Counted from the stretch's first letter, positions 23,787 through 34,093 are shown. The stretch is DNA of 64,000 bases from Mesorhizobium sp. B2-3-12 (GCF_006442205.1 NZ_VFVR01000001.1:620001-684000), one strand, 5' to 3'. Numbers and translations: made by a program. The notes: generated from the letters alone by a model not told the origin.

Positions 23787-26276
23787 CTAATCCGGATCGG
23801 GCTTGCGCGTCTTGCGGCCTGATTTGGCCTGGCGTTTCGCCTCGGCCTCGGCTTGCGCCTTGGCCTCTGCCTGTTCGGCGAAATCGGCCTCGATCTTGTC
23901 GTCATCGGTCGGCCATGCCACGTGCGTCCTGGCCTCGACGACCGCGCGCGGCGTGGACGGGATTTCGATGTGCTGGTCATCGAATCTTTCCAGCACGGCG
24001 AAGCGGACATCGTTCTGTACGACATTGCCGTTCATCACATCGGCCAGGAACACGCGGATCTCGAATTCGAGCGCCGCGGCGCCGAAATTGGAAAACAGCA
24101 CGAAGGGCTCGGGGTTCTTAAGCACCAGCGGATGGCTGCGCGCGATGTCGAGCAGGACGGCGTGGACCTGTTTGACGTCGCTGCCGTAGGCGACGCCGAC
24201 CTTGATGTCGATGCGGCCGAGCTTGTTGCGGTGCGTCCAGTTGCCGACGGCATTGTTGATCAGGTTGGAATTGGGCAGGATCACCGACTGCCGCTGGAAG
24301 GTCTCGATCTCGGTGGCGCGCACGCTGATCTTCTTGACCGTGCCGCTGACGTCGCCGGCCACGATCCAGTCGCCGACCTTGAACGGCCGCTCGGCCAGCA
24401 GGATCAGGCCCGAGACGAAATTCGACACCACGTTCTGCAGGCCAAAGCCGATACCGAGCGAGAGCGCGCCGGCGACCAGCGCCAGGCTGGAGAGATCGAT
24501 GCCGGCGGCCGAGATGCCGACCAGTGCCGCAAGCGCCACGCCGGCATAGCCGACCGCCAGCCGGATCGAATTGCGCACCCCGGTATCGACCTTGCCGCGC
24601 GCCATGACCGAGCCATCCAGCCAGCCCTGGAACCAGCGCGTCAGGAAATAGCCGATGACGAAGACGACGATGCCCGACAGGATGCCGGTGACCGAGATCG
24701 TCACCGAACCGATATTGATCCCGGTGGCGAGCTTGTACGCCCATGCCTCGATATCGCCGGGCTGAAAACCCCACATCAAGAGGATCAGCGGCAGGAACAC
24801 CAGCACGATCATCACGTTGATGGCGATGCTGACGACAAGACCGAGCTGGTCGAGCGCGGTATCCTCGTAGCTGGAATTGGCCGACAGCCAGCGCCCGACC
24901 GAGGTGTTGGCGAACGCGCTCTCCTCGCCGATCGCCTGCGCCGACAGGAAGCCGATATAGGCTGTTATCAGCGCGGTGCCGGTGACCACGACCTGCAGCG
25001 AGACGAACAGCGCAAGGCCGATATACCCCAGCAGCGCCGCGATGATGGTGAAAAGCCCGAGCCCGAGCGAGGTATAGCGCAGCCATGCCGGCCATGGGCG
25101 CCAGCTTCCGTCGCGAGCCTTGAAAGGCCTCAGCATCGCCATCAGGATCAGGATGACGCCGACGATGATGGTGGCGACGAAACTGCGCGCGATGGTCAGC
25201 GACAGCGGCGACCCCATCTTGTCATTCACGACCGACAGGAAGGTGTTGAAGCTGATGACCACGGCCATGGCGGTGGTCAGGCGGACCAACCAGCGCGCCG
25301 GCCCGGTCTCGACGGGGATGAGACGCCAGTTGGGCAAACGCGGCTCGAGTGCCGCGTTGGTCAGCCGGTTGACGCAGAACACCACGCCGATGACGGTGGC
25401 CAAGGCATTGAGGAAGAGGCCAATGTCGCCACGCAACACGTTGTAATAATTGAAAAAGAAGATGGTTGAACCGAGAAAGGCTGCGACCGCCAGAGTCGGC
25501 AGCAGGGTCGACCAGAAAGCCACCGACAGGCGGCTGAGATAGGATGGGTCCTCATTCGTGGAGTCGGCCTCGAACACGCGCCCAAACAGGCGCCTCCCGC
25601 CGACCAGCAGCACCAGCGCCAGGCCGAGCGCCACGAAGGTTGCCGCCAGGATGGCCTGGAACTTGAACTTGATGGCAAAGCTAAGCCAGGACGACACCGC
25701 CTTGTAGAAATTGTCGAACTCGTCGCGCGCGTCGGAAAAGACCTGCGGGCTCAAGGCGTCAGAGAGCACATAGCGTTTGGTCAAAAGATTGCGGAAAAGC
25801 GCGCTGCGCATGTTGCCGATCTGGTCGATCAGTCCGCTGATGCGGATCGACAGGGTCTGGGCCTGCGCGATGACCGCGTTGATCTCCGCCTTTTCCGACG
25901 TCAGCCCCTCGCGCTCGGCGCTGACGATGTCGGGCTCCGCAGGCTGGCCGGCCGCAGGCGGCGGCCCGAGCTGTTCGAGCCGGCTGTTGATTTCGCCCAG
26001 GCGCGTGCGGAAGGCCAATGCACTGTTCAACGATTGCCGTGAAAGTTCCTCCAGTTGCAGCCGGATGTCGACGAGACTGCCGTCGTCCACGCCATCCTGC
26101 TGGATCTGCTTCTCGAAATTGTCGGTCTTCGTCGTCAGGCCCTGGATGATCTTCTGCTGGTCGGCGACCAGTCCGGCGGGCGCCTGGCCAACGCCTTGCG
26201 CTACCGCCTCGAACGACAGCGGCGCCGAAACGACAAGCGCCAGGACCAGGATGAGGCGAAGCAATCGGAAAAACAT
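23787..26276 (-). CDS. Large MscS-family mechanosensitive channel with DUF3772
   Basis: An 829-residue inner-membrane channel. It has a signal peptide or first span (about 1-25), a periplasmic coiled-coil region with DUF3772 (about 30-180, rich in Gln and Leu), several further spans (about 205-520) and the MscS pore and beta domain (about 590-770; pore helix SLALVAGALSLGIGFGLQN, then FVSGLILLAERPFKVGDWI). A charged Lys/Glu/Ala tail ends it. The family releases solutes on hypo-osmotic shock, which fits a cell that accumulates betaines. The ATG at 26276 starts the signal sequence; upstream ATGs at 26345 and 26357 are in frame. Confidence 0.87.
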   Translation of the reverse strand: MFFRLLRLILVLALVVSAPLSFEAVAQGVGQAPAGLVADQQKIIQGLTTKTDNFEKQIQQDGVDDGSLVDIRLQLEELSRQSLNSALAFRTRLGEINSRLEQLGPPPAAGQPAEPDIVSAEREGLTSEKAEINAVIAQAQTLSIRISGLIDQIGNMRSALFRNLLTKRYVLSDALSPQVFSDARDEFDNFYKAVSSWLSFAIKFKFQAILAATFVALGLALVLLVGGRRLFGRVFEADSTNEDPSYLSRLSVAFWSTLLPTLAVAAFLGSTIFFFNYYNVLRGDIGLFLNALATVIGVVFCVNRLTNAALEPRLPNWRLIPVETGPARWLVRLTTAMAVVISFNTFLSVVNDKMGSPLSLTIARSFVATIIVGVILILMAMLRPFKARDGSWRPWPAWLRYTSLGLGLFTIIAALLGYIGLALFVSLQVVVTGTALITAYIGFLSAQAIGEESAFANTSVGRWLSANSSYEDTALDQLGLVVSIAINVMIVLVFLPLILLMWGFQPGDIEAWAYKLATGINIGSVTISVTGILSGIVVFVIGYFLTRWFQGWLDGSVMARGKVDTGVRNSIRLAVGYAGVALAALVGISAAGIDLSSLALVAGALSLGIGFGLQNVVSNFVSGLILLAERPFKVGDWIVAGDVSGTVKKISVRATEIETFQRQSVILPNSNLINNAVGNWTHRNKLGRIDIKVGVAYGSDVKQVHAVLLDIARSHPLVLKNPEPFVLFSNFGAAALEFEIRVFLADVMNGNVVQNDVRFAVLERFDDQHIEIPSTPRAVVEARTHVAWPTDDDKIEADFAEQAEAKAQAEAEAKRQAKSGRKTRKPDPD

Positions 26277-26474
26277 GTGGATCGGCGACTCGCGGGCGGC
26301 AAAGGCATTCAAAAACCCTGTCCTTGATAAAGACGGCCATATCATGGGGCAAGTCACCGCGACCGATCGCGCACATCAGGCGTCGGCCAGTCGAAAGGCG
26401 ATGGCGCAATATTGGCTTTGTGTCAGCCCCCTGCTCTATAGTCTGCCGCATCGCCCGCAACGGACACCTTACAC

Positions 26475-27734
26475 ATGGCAGAGTACTCGGCCCTTTCGCT
26501 GCTCGCGAACGCGCTCAAGGGAAACAAGGACTGGAAGCCGGCCTGGCGCAAGCCAGATCCGAAGGCGTCCTACGACGTCATCATCATCGGCGGCGGCGGA
26601 CATGGGCTGGCGACCGCCTACTATCTTGCCAAGGAGCACGGCATCACCAATGTCGCGGTGCTGGAAAAAGGCTGGCTCGGCTCCGGCAATGTCGGCCGCA
26701 ACACCACCGCCGTGCGCTCGAACTACCTGCTGCCGGCCAACACCCGCTTCTACGAACATTCGATGAAGCTGTGGGAGAACCTGTCGCACGAGCTCAATTA
26801 CAACGTCATGTTCTCGCAGCGTGGCTGCCTGAACCTGGCGCACACGCCTGCCCAGTTCGACGACTATGCGAGGCGCGGCAATGCCATGCGCCATCTCGGC
26901 GTCGATGCCGAACTGATGACGCCCGCCGAGATCAAGCGCCTGATTCCGGCGCTCGATATCTCCAGCGAGGCACGCTTCCCCGTCGTCGGCGGCCTGATGC
27001 AGCGGCGCGCCGGCACCGCCCGGCACGATGCGGTCGCCTGGGGCTATGCGCGCGGCGCCGACCGGCGTGGCGTCGACATCATCGAGAATTGCGAGGTCAC
27101 CGGCTTCCTGCGCGACGGCGACCGCGTCACCGGCGTCACCACCTCGCGCGGCGATATCAGGGCCAAGAAGGTGGCGGTCGCGGTGGCCGGCAGCACCGGC
27201 CGCGTCATGCAACTGGCCGGCGTCGAGACGATGCCGATCGAGAGCCACGTGCTGCAGGCCTTCGTCACCGAATCGCTCAAACCCTTCATCGACACCGTCG
27301 TGACCTTCGGCATGGGCCATTTCTATATGTCGCAGTCCGACAAGGGCGGCCTTGTCTATGGCGGCGACATCGACGGCTACAACAGCTACGCCCAGCGCGG
27401 CAACCTGCCCATCGTCGACGAGGTGATGAGCGAGATGCTGGCGCTTTTCCCGGGCCTTGCGCGTGTGCGCATGCTGCGCTCCTGGGGCGGCGTCTGCGAT
27501 ATGTCGATGGACGGCTCGCCGATCATCACCATGGGGCCGCTGCCCGGCATGTATCTCAATTGCGGCTGGTGCTATGGCGGCTTCAAGGCGACGCCTGCTT
27601 CCGGCTGGTGCTTCGCCTGGACCATCGCCAAGGACCAGCCGCACGATTTCAACGCCCCTTTCACGCTCGACCGCTTTCATCGCGGTCTGGTGATCGACGA
27701 CAAGGGCCAGGGCGCGAACCCGAGGCTTCACTAA
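26475..27734 (+). CDS. soxB: Sarcosine oxidase, beta subunit
   Basis: A 419-residue DAO-type FAD subunit of heterotetrameric sarcosine oxidase. The dinucleotide-binding motif is IIGGGGHG near residue 37. The His in GTARHDAVAWG (about 184) corresponds to the residue that binds FMN covalently in known enzymes. The complex converts sarcosine, O2 and H4folate to glycine, H2O2 and 5,10-methylene-H4folate. First of four genes soxBDAG. The divergent 198-base region before it must hold the promoter; no clear hexamers are visible. Confidence 0.95.
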   Translation: MAEYSALSLLANALKGNKDWKPAWRKPDPKASYDVIIIGGGGHGLATAYYLAKEHGITNVAVLEKGWLGSGNVGRNTTAVRSNYLLPANTRFYEHSMKLWENLSHELNYNVMFSQRGCLNLAHTPAQFDDYARRGNAMRHLGVDAELMTPAEIKRLIPALDISSEARFPVVGGLMQRRAGTARHDAVAWGYARGADRRGVDIIENCEVTGFLRDGDRVTGVTTSRGDIRAKKVAVAVAGSTGRVMQLAGVETMPIESHVLQAFVTESLKPFIDTVVTFGMGHFYMSQSDKGGLVYGGDIDGYNSYAQRGNLPIVDEVMSEMLALFPGLARVRMLRSWGGVCDMSMDGSPIITMGPLPGMYLNCGWCYGGFKATPASGWCFAWTIAKDQPHDFNAPFTLDRFHRGLVIDDKGQGANPRLH

Positions 27735-27758
27735 ACAAGCCTTCATTAGGAACATTCC

Positions 27759-28055
27759 GTGCTGATCACTTGCCCCTATTGCGGCCCGCGCGACGTCATC
27801 GAGTTCACCTATCAGGGTGACGGCAACCGCGAGCGCCCCGACCCCGTCTCGCAGAATTTCGAGGCTTGGAATGCCTATGTCTACGACCGGCTGAACCCGG
27901 CCGGCGACCACAACGAGATCTGGCAGCATTCCGGCGGCTGCCGGGCTCACCTGAGGGTCGTGCGCAACACGCTGACGCATGAGATTTCCAGTGTCGCCTT
28001 CGTGCGCGGCGATCACGGCTCGGCGGCACGCAGCAAGGCGGAGGACAAGCCATGA
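27759..28055 (+). CDS. soxD: Sarcosine oxidase, delta subunit
   Basis: A 98-residue subunit that binds zinc. The N-terminus shows CPYCGPRDVIEF, and the later GGCRAHLRVVRNT supplies another Cys and His. It starts with GTG at 27759 after TAGGAAC and overlaps soxA by four bases. The length equals that of known SoxD proteins. Confidence 0.94.
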   Translation: MLITCPYCGPRDVIEFTYQGDGNRERPDPVSQNFEAWNAYVYDRLNPAGDHNEIWQHSGGCRAHLRVVRNTLTHEISSVAFVRGDHGSAARSKAEDKP

Positions 28056-31045
28056 GCCCGCGCCGCGCCGACACTGGCGGCCGCATCGACCGGCTGAAGA
28101 CAATCCGCTTCACCTTCGACGGCATTGCCTATACCGGGCATGGCGGCGACACGCTGGCGTCGGCGCTGCTGGCCAACGGCGTCACACTTTTGGGCCGCTC
28201 TTTCAAATACCATCGGCCGCGCGGCCTGCTGAGCGCGGGCGTCGAGGAGCCCAACGCGCTGGTGACGGTGCTGAAGGGCGAGGTGCGCGAGCCCAACATC
28301 CCGGCAACCATGGTCGAAATCCATGACGGGCTGCTTGCCGTCAGCCAGAACCGTTTCCCCTCGCTCGCCTGGGACATCCATGCCGTCAACCAGCTCGGCG
28401 GCAAGCTGCTGTCGGCCGGCTTCTACTACAAGACCTTCATGGGTCCGGTTGTCGGCCCGCTGAAAGGCACGCGCTTCTGGATGTTCTGCGAGCATTTCAT
28501 CCGCCGCGCCGCCGGCCTCGGCAGCGCCGGATCGGCAAAGGACCCCGCCCGCTACGAACGCATGAACGCCTTTTGCGACGTGCTTGTGGTCGGCTCCGGC
28601 CCGGCCGGCCTGATGGCCGCCAAGGCCGCCGCCGATCAGGGCGCCCGCGTCATCCTGGCCGATCTCGAGCCGCATTTCGGCGGTTCGGCCAATTGGTCCG
28701 GCGAAACCATCGACGGCGCATGGGCGACCGATTGGGTGCGGCGCACGGTCGCCCAACTCGCGGCCCGCGACAATGTCCGGCTCCTGCCGCGCACCACGGT
28801 CTGGGGTTACTACGACAACAACACGCTTGCCGCCCTCGAACGGGTCAGCGACCACAAGGAGCAGCCCGCCAAGGGTGAGCCGCGCCATCGCTACTGGGCG
28901 ATCCGCGCCGGATCCGTGGTGCTGGCCACCGGTGCGTTCGAAAGGCCTCTGGTGTTTCCCGGCAATGACAGGCCCGGCGTGATGCTGGCGCATGCTGCGG
29001 AGCGCTACGCCAACGAATTCGGCGTGCTGCCGGGCCAGCGGGTCGTGCTGTTCACCAACAATGACAGCGCCTACCGGTCGGCGCTGGCGCTGAAGCAGGC
29101 GGGTGCCGCGATCGTTGCCATCGTCGACGTGCGCCCGCAGCCGTCCGCCGAGATGAGCGCCCTGGCCGGCGAAACCGAGGCGGAATTGCTGTCTGGCCAT
29201 GCGGTGGTTGCCACGGAAGGCGGCAAGGCCTTGTCCGGCCTCAAGGTTCAACGTTTCGATATGGTCGCCGGTGTGCTGAGCGGCGATGCGCGCAGCGTCC
29301 ATGCCGATTGCCTGCTGATGTCGGGCGGTTGGTCGCCGACCATCCATCTGGCCAGCCAGGCCGGCGCCAAGGCGGAATGGAGCGCTGCCCGGCAGGCCTT
29401 TCTGCCGCCCAAGCCGACACAGAAATGGATCGGCGCCGGCGCCTTCACCGGCAGCTTTTCGACGGTCGAGGCCATCGCTGAAGGCCGCGCCGCGGGCCTT
29501 GCCGCCGCTGGCGGGACCGCCGCTCCGGCGGCGCTGCCCTCCGTCGAGGCAATTCCTGGAGATCCCGATCCGGCGCCGGTCTTCGAGATCAGGGCCAGCG
29601 GCAAGAGCTTTGTCGATTTCCAGCACGATGTCACGGCCGAGGATGTCCGCCTGGCGCATCGCGAAGGCTTCGTCTCGGTCGAGCACTTGAAGCGCTACAC
29701 CACGCTCGGCATGGCGACCGACCAGGGCAAGAGCTCCAACGTCCCCGGCCTCGCCATCATGGCGGAAGCGCTGGGCAAGCCGATCCCGGACGTCGGCACG
29801 ACCCGTTTCCGGCCACCCTTCGCGCCGGTTTCGATCGGCTCGCTGGCCGCCGAACGCTTTGGCGACTTGAAGCCCGAGCGGCTGACGCCGATGCATGACT
29901 GGCATCTCGCCAACGGCGCGACCATGTATTCGGCCGGCCTCTGGTACCGGCCGATGATCTACGGGCTTTCAGGCGAAACCGTCGAACAGGCCTATGTGCG
30001 CGAGGCCAAAGCGACGCGCGAGAGCGCCGGCATCGTCGATGTCTCGACATTGGGCAAGATCGCCGTGCAGGGTCCCGACGCCGCCACGTTCCTCGACCGT
30101 GTCTACACCAACATGTTCTCGACGCTGGCCGTCGGCAAGGCCCGCTACGGGCTGATGCTGCGCGAGGACGGTTTTGCCTTCGACGACGGCACCACCTGGC
30201 GGCTGGGCGAACAGGATTTCCTGATGACCACCACCACGGCCAATGCCGGCAGGGTGATGCAGCACCTGGAATATTTCCTCGACGTGGTCTGGCCGGAGCT
30301 GAAGGTCCACGTCACCTCGGTCACCGACGAATGGGCGGGTGCCGCGATCGGCGGCCCGAAGGCCAGGCAAATCCTCGCCGCCTGCGTCACCGGCACTGCC
30401 GTCGACAATGCGACGCTGCCCTTCATGGGCATCGTGCACGGCGAGATAGCGGGCGTTCCCGTAATGGTTTGCCGGCTGTCTTTCTCCGGCGAAATGGCTT
30501 TCGAGGTCTATTCCGGCGCCGGCCATGGCACGCATGTCTGGGAGGCCTTGATCGAGGCCGGCAAGCCGTTCGGGCTGGTCACCTACGGGCTCGAGGCGCT
30601 GGGCACGATGCGCATCGAGAAGGGCCATGTCACCGGCGCCGAGATCGACGGCCGCACCACGGCGCGCGACCTGCATCTCGACTGGATGCTGTCGAAGAAA
30701 AAGCCGTTCATCGGCTCGGCGATGATGGACCGGGAAGGTCTCGTCGCGTCCGACCGGCTGGATCTGGTCGGCCTGATCGCGCTCGACAACCGGCCGCTCA
30801 ATGGCGGCGCGCACATTGTCGAGGAAATCGACGAAGCCAATCCGCGCGGCTCGATCGGGCATATCACCGCCTGCTGCTATTCGCCGGCGCTCGGCAAGCA
30901 TATCGCGCTGGCGCTGGTCAAGGGCGGCAAGGCCAGGCACGGCACGCGTGCCCATGTCTCCGACCCCTTGCGCAATCGCTTCGGCCCCGTGGAGATCGTC
31001 TCCAACCATTTCTACGATCCGGAAGGGACCCGCATGCATGGTTGA
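28052..31045 (+). CDS. soxA: Sarcosine oxidase, alpha subunit
   Basis: A 997-residue subunit. The N-terminal part (about 15-105) is a ferredoxin-like Fer2_4 domain lacking an iron-sulfur set of Cys. A pyridine-nucleotide-disulfide-oxidoreductase domain follows (about 170-480, GSGPAGLMAAKAAADQG). The C-terminal half (about 600-990) is a GcvT-like folate-binding domain with SFSGEMAFEVY. It binds NAD+ and H4folate and forms the methylene transfer channel. Overlaps soxD by four and soxG by eight bases. Confidence 0.95.
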   Translation: MSPRRADTGGRIDRLKTIRFTFDGIAYTGHGGDTLASALLANGVTLLGRSFKYHRPRGLLSAGVEEPNALVTVLKGEVREPNIPATMVEIHDGLLAVSQNRFPSLAWDIHAVNQLGGKLLSAGFYYKTFMGPVVGPLKGTRFWMFCEHFIRRAAGLGSAGSAKDPARYERMNAFCDVLVVGSGPAGLMAAKAAADQGARVILADLEPHFGGSANWSGETIDGAWATDWVRRTVAQLAARDNVRLLPRTTVWGYYDNNTLAALERVSDHKEQPAKGEPRHRYWAIRAGSVVLATGAFERPLVFPGNDRPGVMLAHAAERYANEFGVLPGQRVVLFTNNDSAYRSALALKQAGAAIVAIVDVRPQPSAEMSALAGETEAELLSGHAVVATEGGKALSGLKVQRFDMVAGVLSGDARSVHADCLLMSGGWSPTIHLASQAGAKAEWSAARQAFLPPKPTQKWIGAGAFTGSFSTVEAIAEGRAAGLAAAGGTAAPAALPSVEAIPGDPDPAPVFEIRASGKSFVDFQHDVTAEDVRLAHREGFVSVEHLKRYTTLGMATDQGKSSNVPGLAIMAEALGKPIPDVGTTRFRPPFAPVSIGSLAAERFGDLKPERLTPMHDWHLANGATMYSAGLWYRPMIYGLSGETVEQAYVREAKATRESAGIVDVSTLGKIAVQGPDAATFLDRVYTNMFSTLAVGKARYGLMLREDGFAFDDGTTWRLGEQDFLMTTTTANAGRVMQHLEYFLDVVWPELKVHVTSVTDEWAGAAIGGPKARQILAACVTGTAVDNATLPFMGIVHGEIAGVPVMVCRLSFSGEMAFEVYSGAGHGTHVWEALIEAGKPFGLVTYGLEALGTMRIEKGHVTGAEIDGRTTARDLHLDWMLSKKKPFIGSAMMDREGLVASDRLDLVGLIALDNRPLNGGAHIVEEIDEANPRGSIGHITACCYSPALGKHIALALVKGGKARHGTRAHVSDPLRNRFGPVEIVSNHFYDPEGTRMHG

Positions 31046-31625
31046 GCGTCAATCGCCCCTCGAGCCGGAGTACCATGTCGGCTCGCACGGCAATTTCGAA
31101 CATGGGGTCGAGATCCTGCTAACCGAAACCAGGCCGGGCTCGATCGTGCAGCTCGCGGCATGGCCCGGCGAGGAGAAGAAATTGATCGCGGCCATCCGTG
31201 CTGTCGCCGGCCTTGCGCTGCCCGATGGCGCCGGCGGCGGCTTGAGCGACGGCGCGAAGTCGGCGTTCGGTTTCGCGCCGGGAAAATTCACCGTCGCGGA
31301 CGAGGCCGAAGGACTGGCCGCGGCCTTCGCCAGGGTGGTGACGCCGGCCATCGGCACGGTGACGGACCTGTCGCATGGCCGCACCGCCATCCGCATTGCC
31401 GGGCCGAAAGCCGAATGGGTGCTGGCGAAGTTCTTCGCCATCGACTTCGCCCTGCCCGCCTTCCCCGTCGGCGCCGGCCGCTCGACGACGCATCACGATG
31501 TCTTCGCCCAGATCCAGCGCACCGGGACCGATCAGTTCGACATCTATGTCTTCCGCTCTTTCGCCCGCTCGTTCTGGAAGGCGCTCTGTCATGCCAGCGA
31601 GGAAGTCGGCTACGAGGTGCAGTAG
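31038..31625 (+). CDS. soxG: Sarcosine oxidase, gamma subunit
   Basis: A 195-residue folate-side subunit. The ATG at 31038 lies inside the end of soxA, giving an eight-base overlap. Recognisable segments are GRTAIRIAGPKAEWVLAKF and FPVGAGRSTTHHDV and a C-terminal VFRSFARSFWKAL. It completes the soxBDAG operon. No glyA or purU follows, in contrast to several characterised sox operons. Confidence 0.92.
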   Translation: MVERQSPLEPEYHVGSHGNFEHGVEILLTETRPGSIVQLAAWPGEEKKLIAAIRAVAGLALPDGAGGGLSDGAKSAFGFAPGKFTVADEAEGLAAAFARVVTPAIGTVTDLSHGRTAIRIAGPKAEWVLAKFFAIDFALPAFPVGAGRSTTHHDVFAQIQRTGTDQFDIYVFRSFARSFWKALCHASEEVGYEVQ

Positions 31626-31725
31626 GCAGTGCGGGCGGAAGTGCCCATTGCCGCTGCTTCTGGCCTCAATGCCGACCGGTTCTGCCGCTAGAGAATCCTG
31701 CCGCGGGCGCCCATGATGGAGAGAC

Positions 31726-33240
31726 ATGGCCGCCCAACCGGTCCAAGGGATGCGAAAATCCCGTCTCAGAGTCGGCATATTTGGTTCGAACATCCCCATG
31801 ACCGCTGAACTATCCGCCGGCGCCACCGATCGCGCCGATATGCCGGCCAGAGCATTGCTCCTGCTGCCGCTGACGGTCGCCTGCGGCGTGTTCATGACCA
31901 GCCTCGACCAGAATGTCGTGGTGACGGCGCTGCCGGGCATCAGCGAAAGCCTTGGCCGTCCGCCGAGCCAGCTCGGCCTGCTGATCACCGTCTACGTCGC
32001 CAGCTTGATCATCTCGATGCCGCTTGGCGGCTGGGCGGCAGATCGTTTCGGCCTGCGCAACGTCTATTGCTTTGCCTTGCTGGTATTCGCCGCTTCATCG
32101 GCGCTCTGCGGGCTGTCCGACAACATCTGGATGCTGGTCGGCGCCCGCGCGCTGCAGGGCTTCGGCGGCGCGCTGATGGGCACGCTTGGCCAGGTCGTCA
32201 TCCTGTCGAGCTTTCCGCGCAACCGAACGCTGAAGATCAACATGTATATCTCGGTGGCCAGCCAAACCGGGCCGCTGGTTGGCCCGCTCGTCGGCGGCGC
32301 GCTGACCACCTACATTTCCTGGCGCTGGATTTTCTTCATCAATGTGCCGTTCGCGCTGGCGGCGGCGATCCTCGCCGCCTCACTGTTTCCAACGGTGACC
32401 AAGCCCGTTCGCACGCAGTTCGATTTTCCCGGCTTTCTGCTGGTGGGCAGCGGCATGATCCTGCTGGTCTTCGGCATGGACTCCCTGGCGGCGAAAGACG
32501 CCGCCAGCGGCATGATTGCGGCCGAGCTTGCGCTGGCGCTCATCATCCTGACGGCCGCCTCCTTCTACTGCCTGCGTGTGCGCAATCCCGTGCTCGATCT
32601 CAAGCTCCTGCGCATCCGGACCTTCCGCGTCTCCTTCCTTACCGGCGGCGGCCTGGACACGATCGGCCTCAGCTCCGTCGCCTTCCTGCTGCCGCTGATG
32701 TTCCAGCTCGGCTTTGGCATGAGCGCGGTGCAGGCGGGGTCGCTGACCTTCGTTGCCGCGCTGGGTTCGGTGGCGATGCGCTTCTTCATGCCGCGTGTCC
32801 TCAACCGCTTCGGTTTCCGCCGCGTGTTGGTCTTCAACACACCGATCGTTGCCGCCATGGTTGCGGGCTTTGCCTTGATGCAGGCGACGACGCCGGCCTG
32901 GATCGTGCTCGCCTACATCTTCGTCTTCGGCGTCTTCCGCTCGGTGCAATGGGCCTCGACCGGCAATCTCGCCTATTCCGACATCGCCCCCGAACAGCTC
33001 GCCCGCTTCAGCGCGCTCTATTACATATTGTGGCAGCTTGCGGTCGCCATCAGCGTCGGCCTGGCGGCGGCGATGCTATCGTTCCTGGCCGGCGGCGGGC
33101 CTGCCGTGACCAATGATTTCCGGATCCTGTTCGCGATCGAGGGCGTCATCACGCTCTGCGCGCTGTTCGCCTATCTCAAGCTGACGCCGCAGGACGGCGC
33201 CCATGTCAGCGGCCACGGCGCGCACATGAGTGCGGAATAG
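31726..33240 (+). CDS. MFS transporter, DHA2-like
   Basis: A 504-residue inner-membrane transporter with about fourteen spans. The motif LDQNVVVTALPGISESLG in the first span and the GGWAADRFGLR loop after the second span are typical of DHA2 drug/H+ antiporters. The ATG at 31726 has GGAGAGAC close upstream; an ATG at 31798 would give 480 residues and also fits. It lies 100 bases after soxG on the same strand, but an ordinary efflux role is as likely as a link with sarcosine. Substrate unknown. Confidence 0.85.
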   Translation: MAAQPVQGMRKSRLRVGIFGSNIPMTAELSAGATDRADMPARALLLLPLTVACGVFMTSLDQNVVVTALPGISESLGRPPSQLGLLITVYVASLIISMPLGGWAADRFGLRNVYCFALLVFAASSALCGLSDNIWMLVGARALQGFGGALMGTLGQVVILSSFPRNRTLKINMYISVASQTGPLVGPLVGGALTTYISWRWIFFINVPFALAAAILAASLFPTVTKPVRTQFDFPGFLLVGSGMILLVFGMDSLAAKDAASGMIAAELALALIILTAASFYCLRVRNPVLDLKLLRIRTFRVSFLTGGGLDTIGLSSVAFLLPLMFQLGFGMSAVQAGSLTFVAALGSVAMRFFMPRVLNRFGFRRVLVFNTPIVAAMVAGFALMQATTPAWIVLAYIFVFGVFRSVQWASTGNLAYSDIAPEQLARFSALYYILWQLAVAISVGLAAAMLSFLAGGGPAVTNDFRILFAIEGVITLCALFAYLKLTPQDGAHVSGHGAHMSAE

Positions 33241-33265
33241 CGGCCGCGCGGCTTTCGCACGCCGC

Positions 33266-33970
33266 CTATTCGCTGAACGTCACCCATTCCTCGAGCGGCA
33301 CACGGTCGGTGCGGAAGGCGTTCTCGGGCTTGGAAACGTCCTCATAGCCGAGCGCCATGCCGCAGACGACGATCTCCTCGTCGGGAATGTCGAGCACCGG
33401 CCTGATCTGCCGGTGGTAGGGCGCGAAGGCGGCTTGCGGACAGGTATGCAGACCCCTGCCCCGTGCCGCGACCATGATGTTTTGCAGGAACATGCCGTAG
33501 TCGATCCACGAACCCTGGTTGAGCCGGCGGTCGATGGTGAAGATCATGCCGACCGGCGCGTCGAAGAAGACGAAGTTGCGGTCGTGCTGGGCCCGCATCT
33601 TGTCGACTTCCCGGCGGCCTATGCCGAGTGCGCCATAGAGGCCGAACCCGTTGGCACGGCGGCGGGTGAGATACGGCTCGAAGAACTGGGTCGGATAATA
33701 GCGATATTCGTCCCAGTCGGCTTTTTCGGCGCGGATGCCGGAATTCATGATCGCATCGGTGATCCGCTGCTTGGTCCCGCCCTTGGTAACGTAGACCCGC
33801 CATGGCTGCATGTTGGTGCCGGAGGGAGCGCGCGCCGCGACAGTCAGGATGTCGCGAATGGTCTCGTCGTCGACCATGTCAGGCAAAAACGCGCGCACCG
33901 AACGGCGCGACATGATCGCGTCGTCGACGATCTCGGCGTCGCCCGCGATTCGAGCCTTCTTTTCCAGCAT
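33266..33970 (-). CDS. Nitroreductase-family FMN oxidoreductase
   Basis: A 234-residue flavoprotein of the nitroreductase fold using FMN and NAD(P)H. Seen are MSRRSVRAFLPD near residue 20, APSGTNMQPWRVYV near 48 and the C-terminal half GLHTCPQAAF with VCGMALGYED. AGGGACGGCCC before the ATG at 33970 favours this start; ATG at 33988 adds six residues. Divergent from the XRE-cupin gene; the two share a 171-base AT-rich control region. Confidence 0.85.
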   Translation of the reverse strand: MLEKKARIAGDAEIVDDAIMSRRSVRAFLPDMVDDETIRDILTVAARAPSGTNMQPWRVYVTKGGTKQRITDAIMNSGIRAEKADWDEYRYYPTQFFEPYLTRRRANGFGLYGALGIGRREVDKMRAQHDRNFVFFDAPVGMIFTIDRRLNQGSWIDYGMFLQNIMVAARGRGLHTCPQAAFAPYHRQIRPVLDIPDEEIVVCGMALGYEDVSKPENAFRTDRVPLEEWVTFSE

Positions 33971-34093
33971 GGGCCGTCCCTTAGCCATTGTGTCGATCGG
34001 ACGTCCCCACTCGCCGCTCGCGGCGGAGCCTTTGCATGAACCGTCAAAATCCTGCAAGCAAATCTTGAGCATTGGTGAAAATCTACTTGATTT

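Noticed and set aside
23853..25469. 538-codon open frame antisense to the MscS gene
   Set aside because: Asp/Arg/Gly-rich shadow translation without any family character.
31626..31725. Sarcosine exporter/importer role for the MFS gene after soxG
   Set aside because: Only proximity supports it; the motifs are those of general DHA2 antiporters, so the entry keeps a neutral call.
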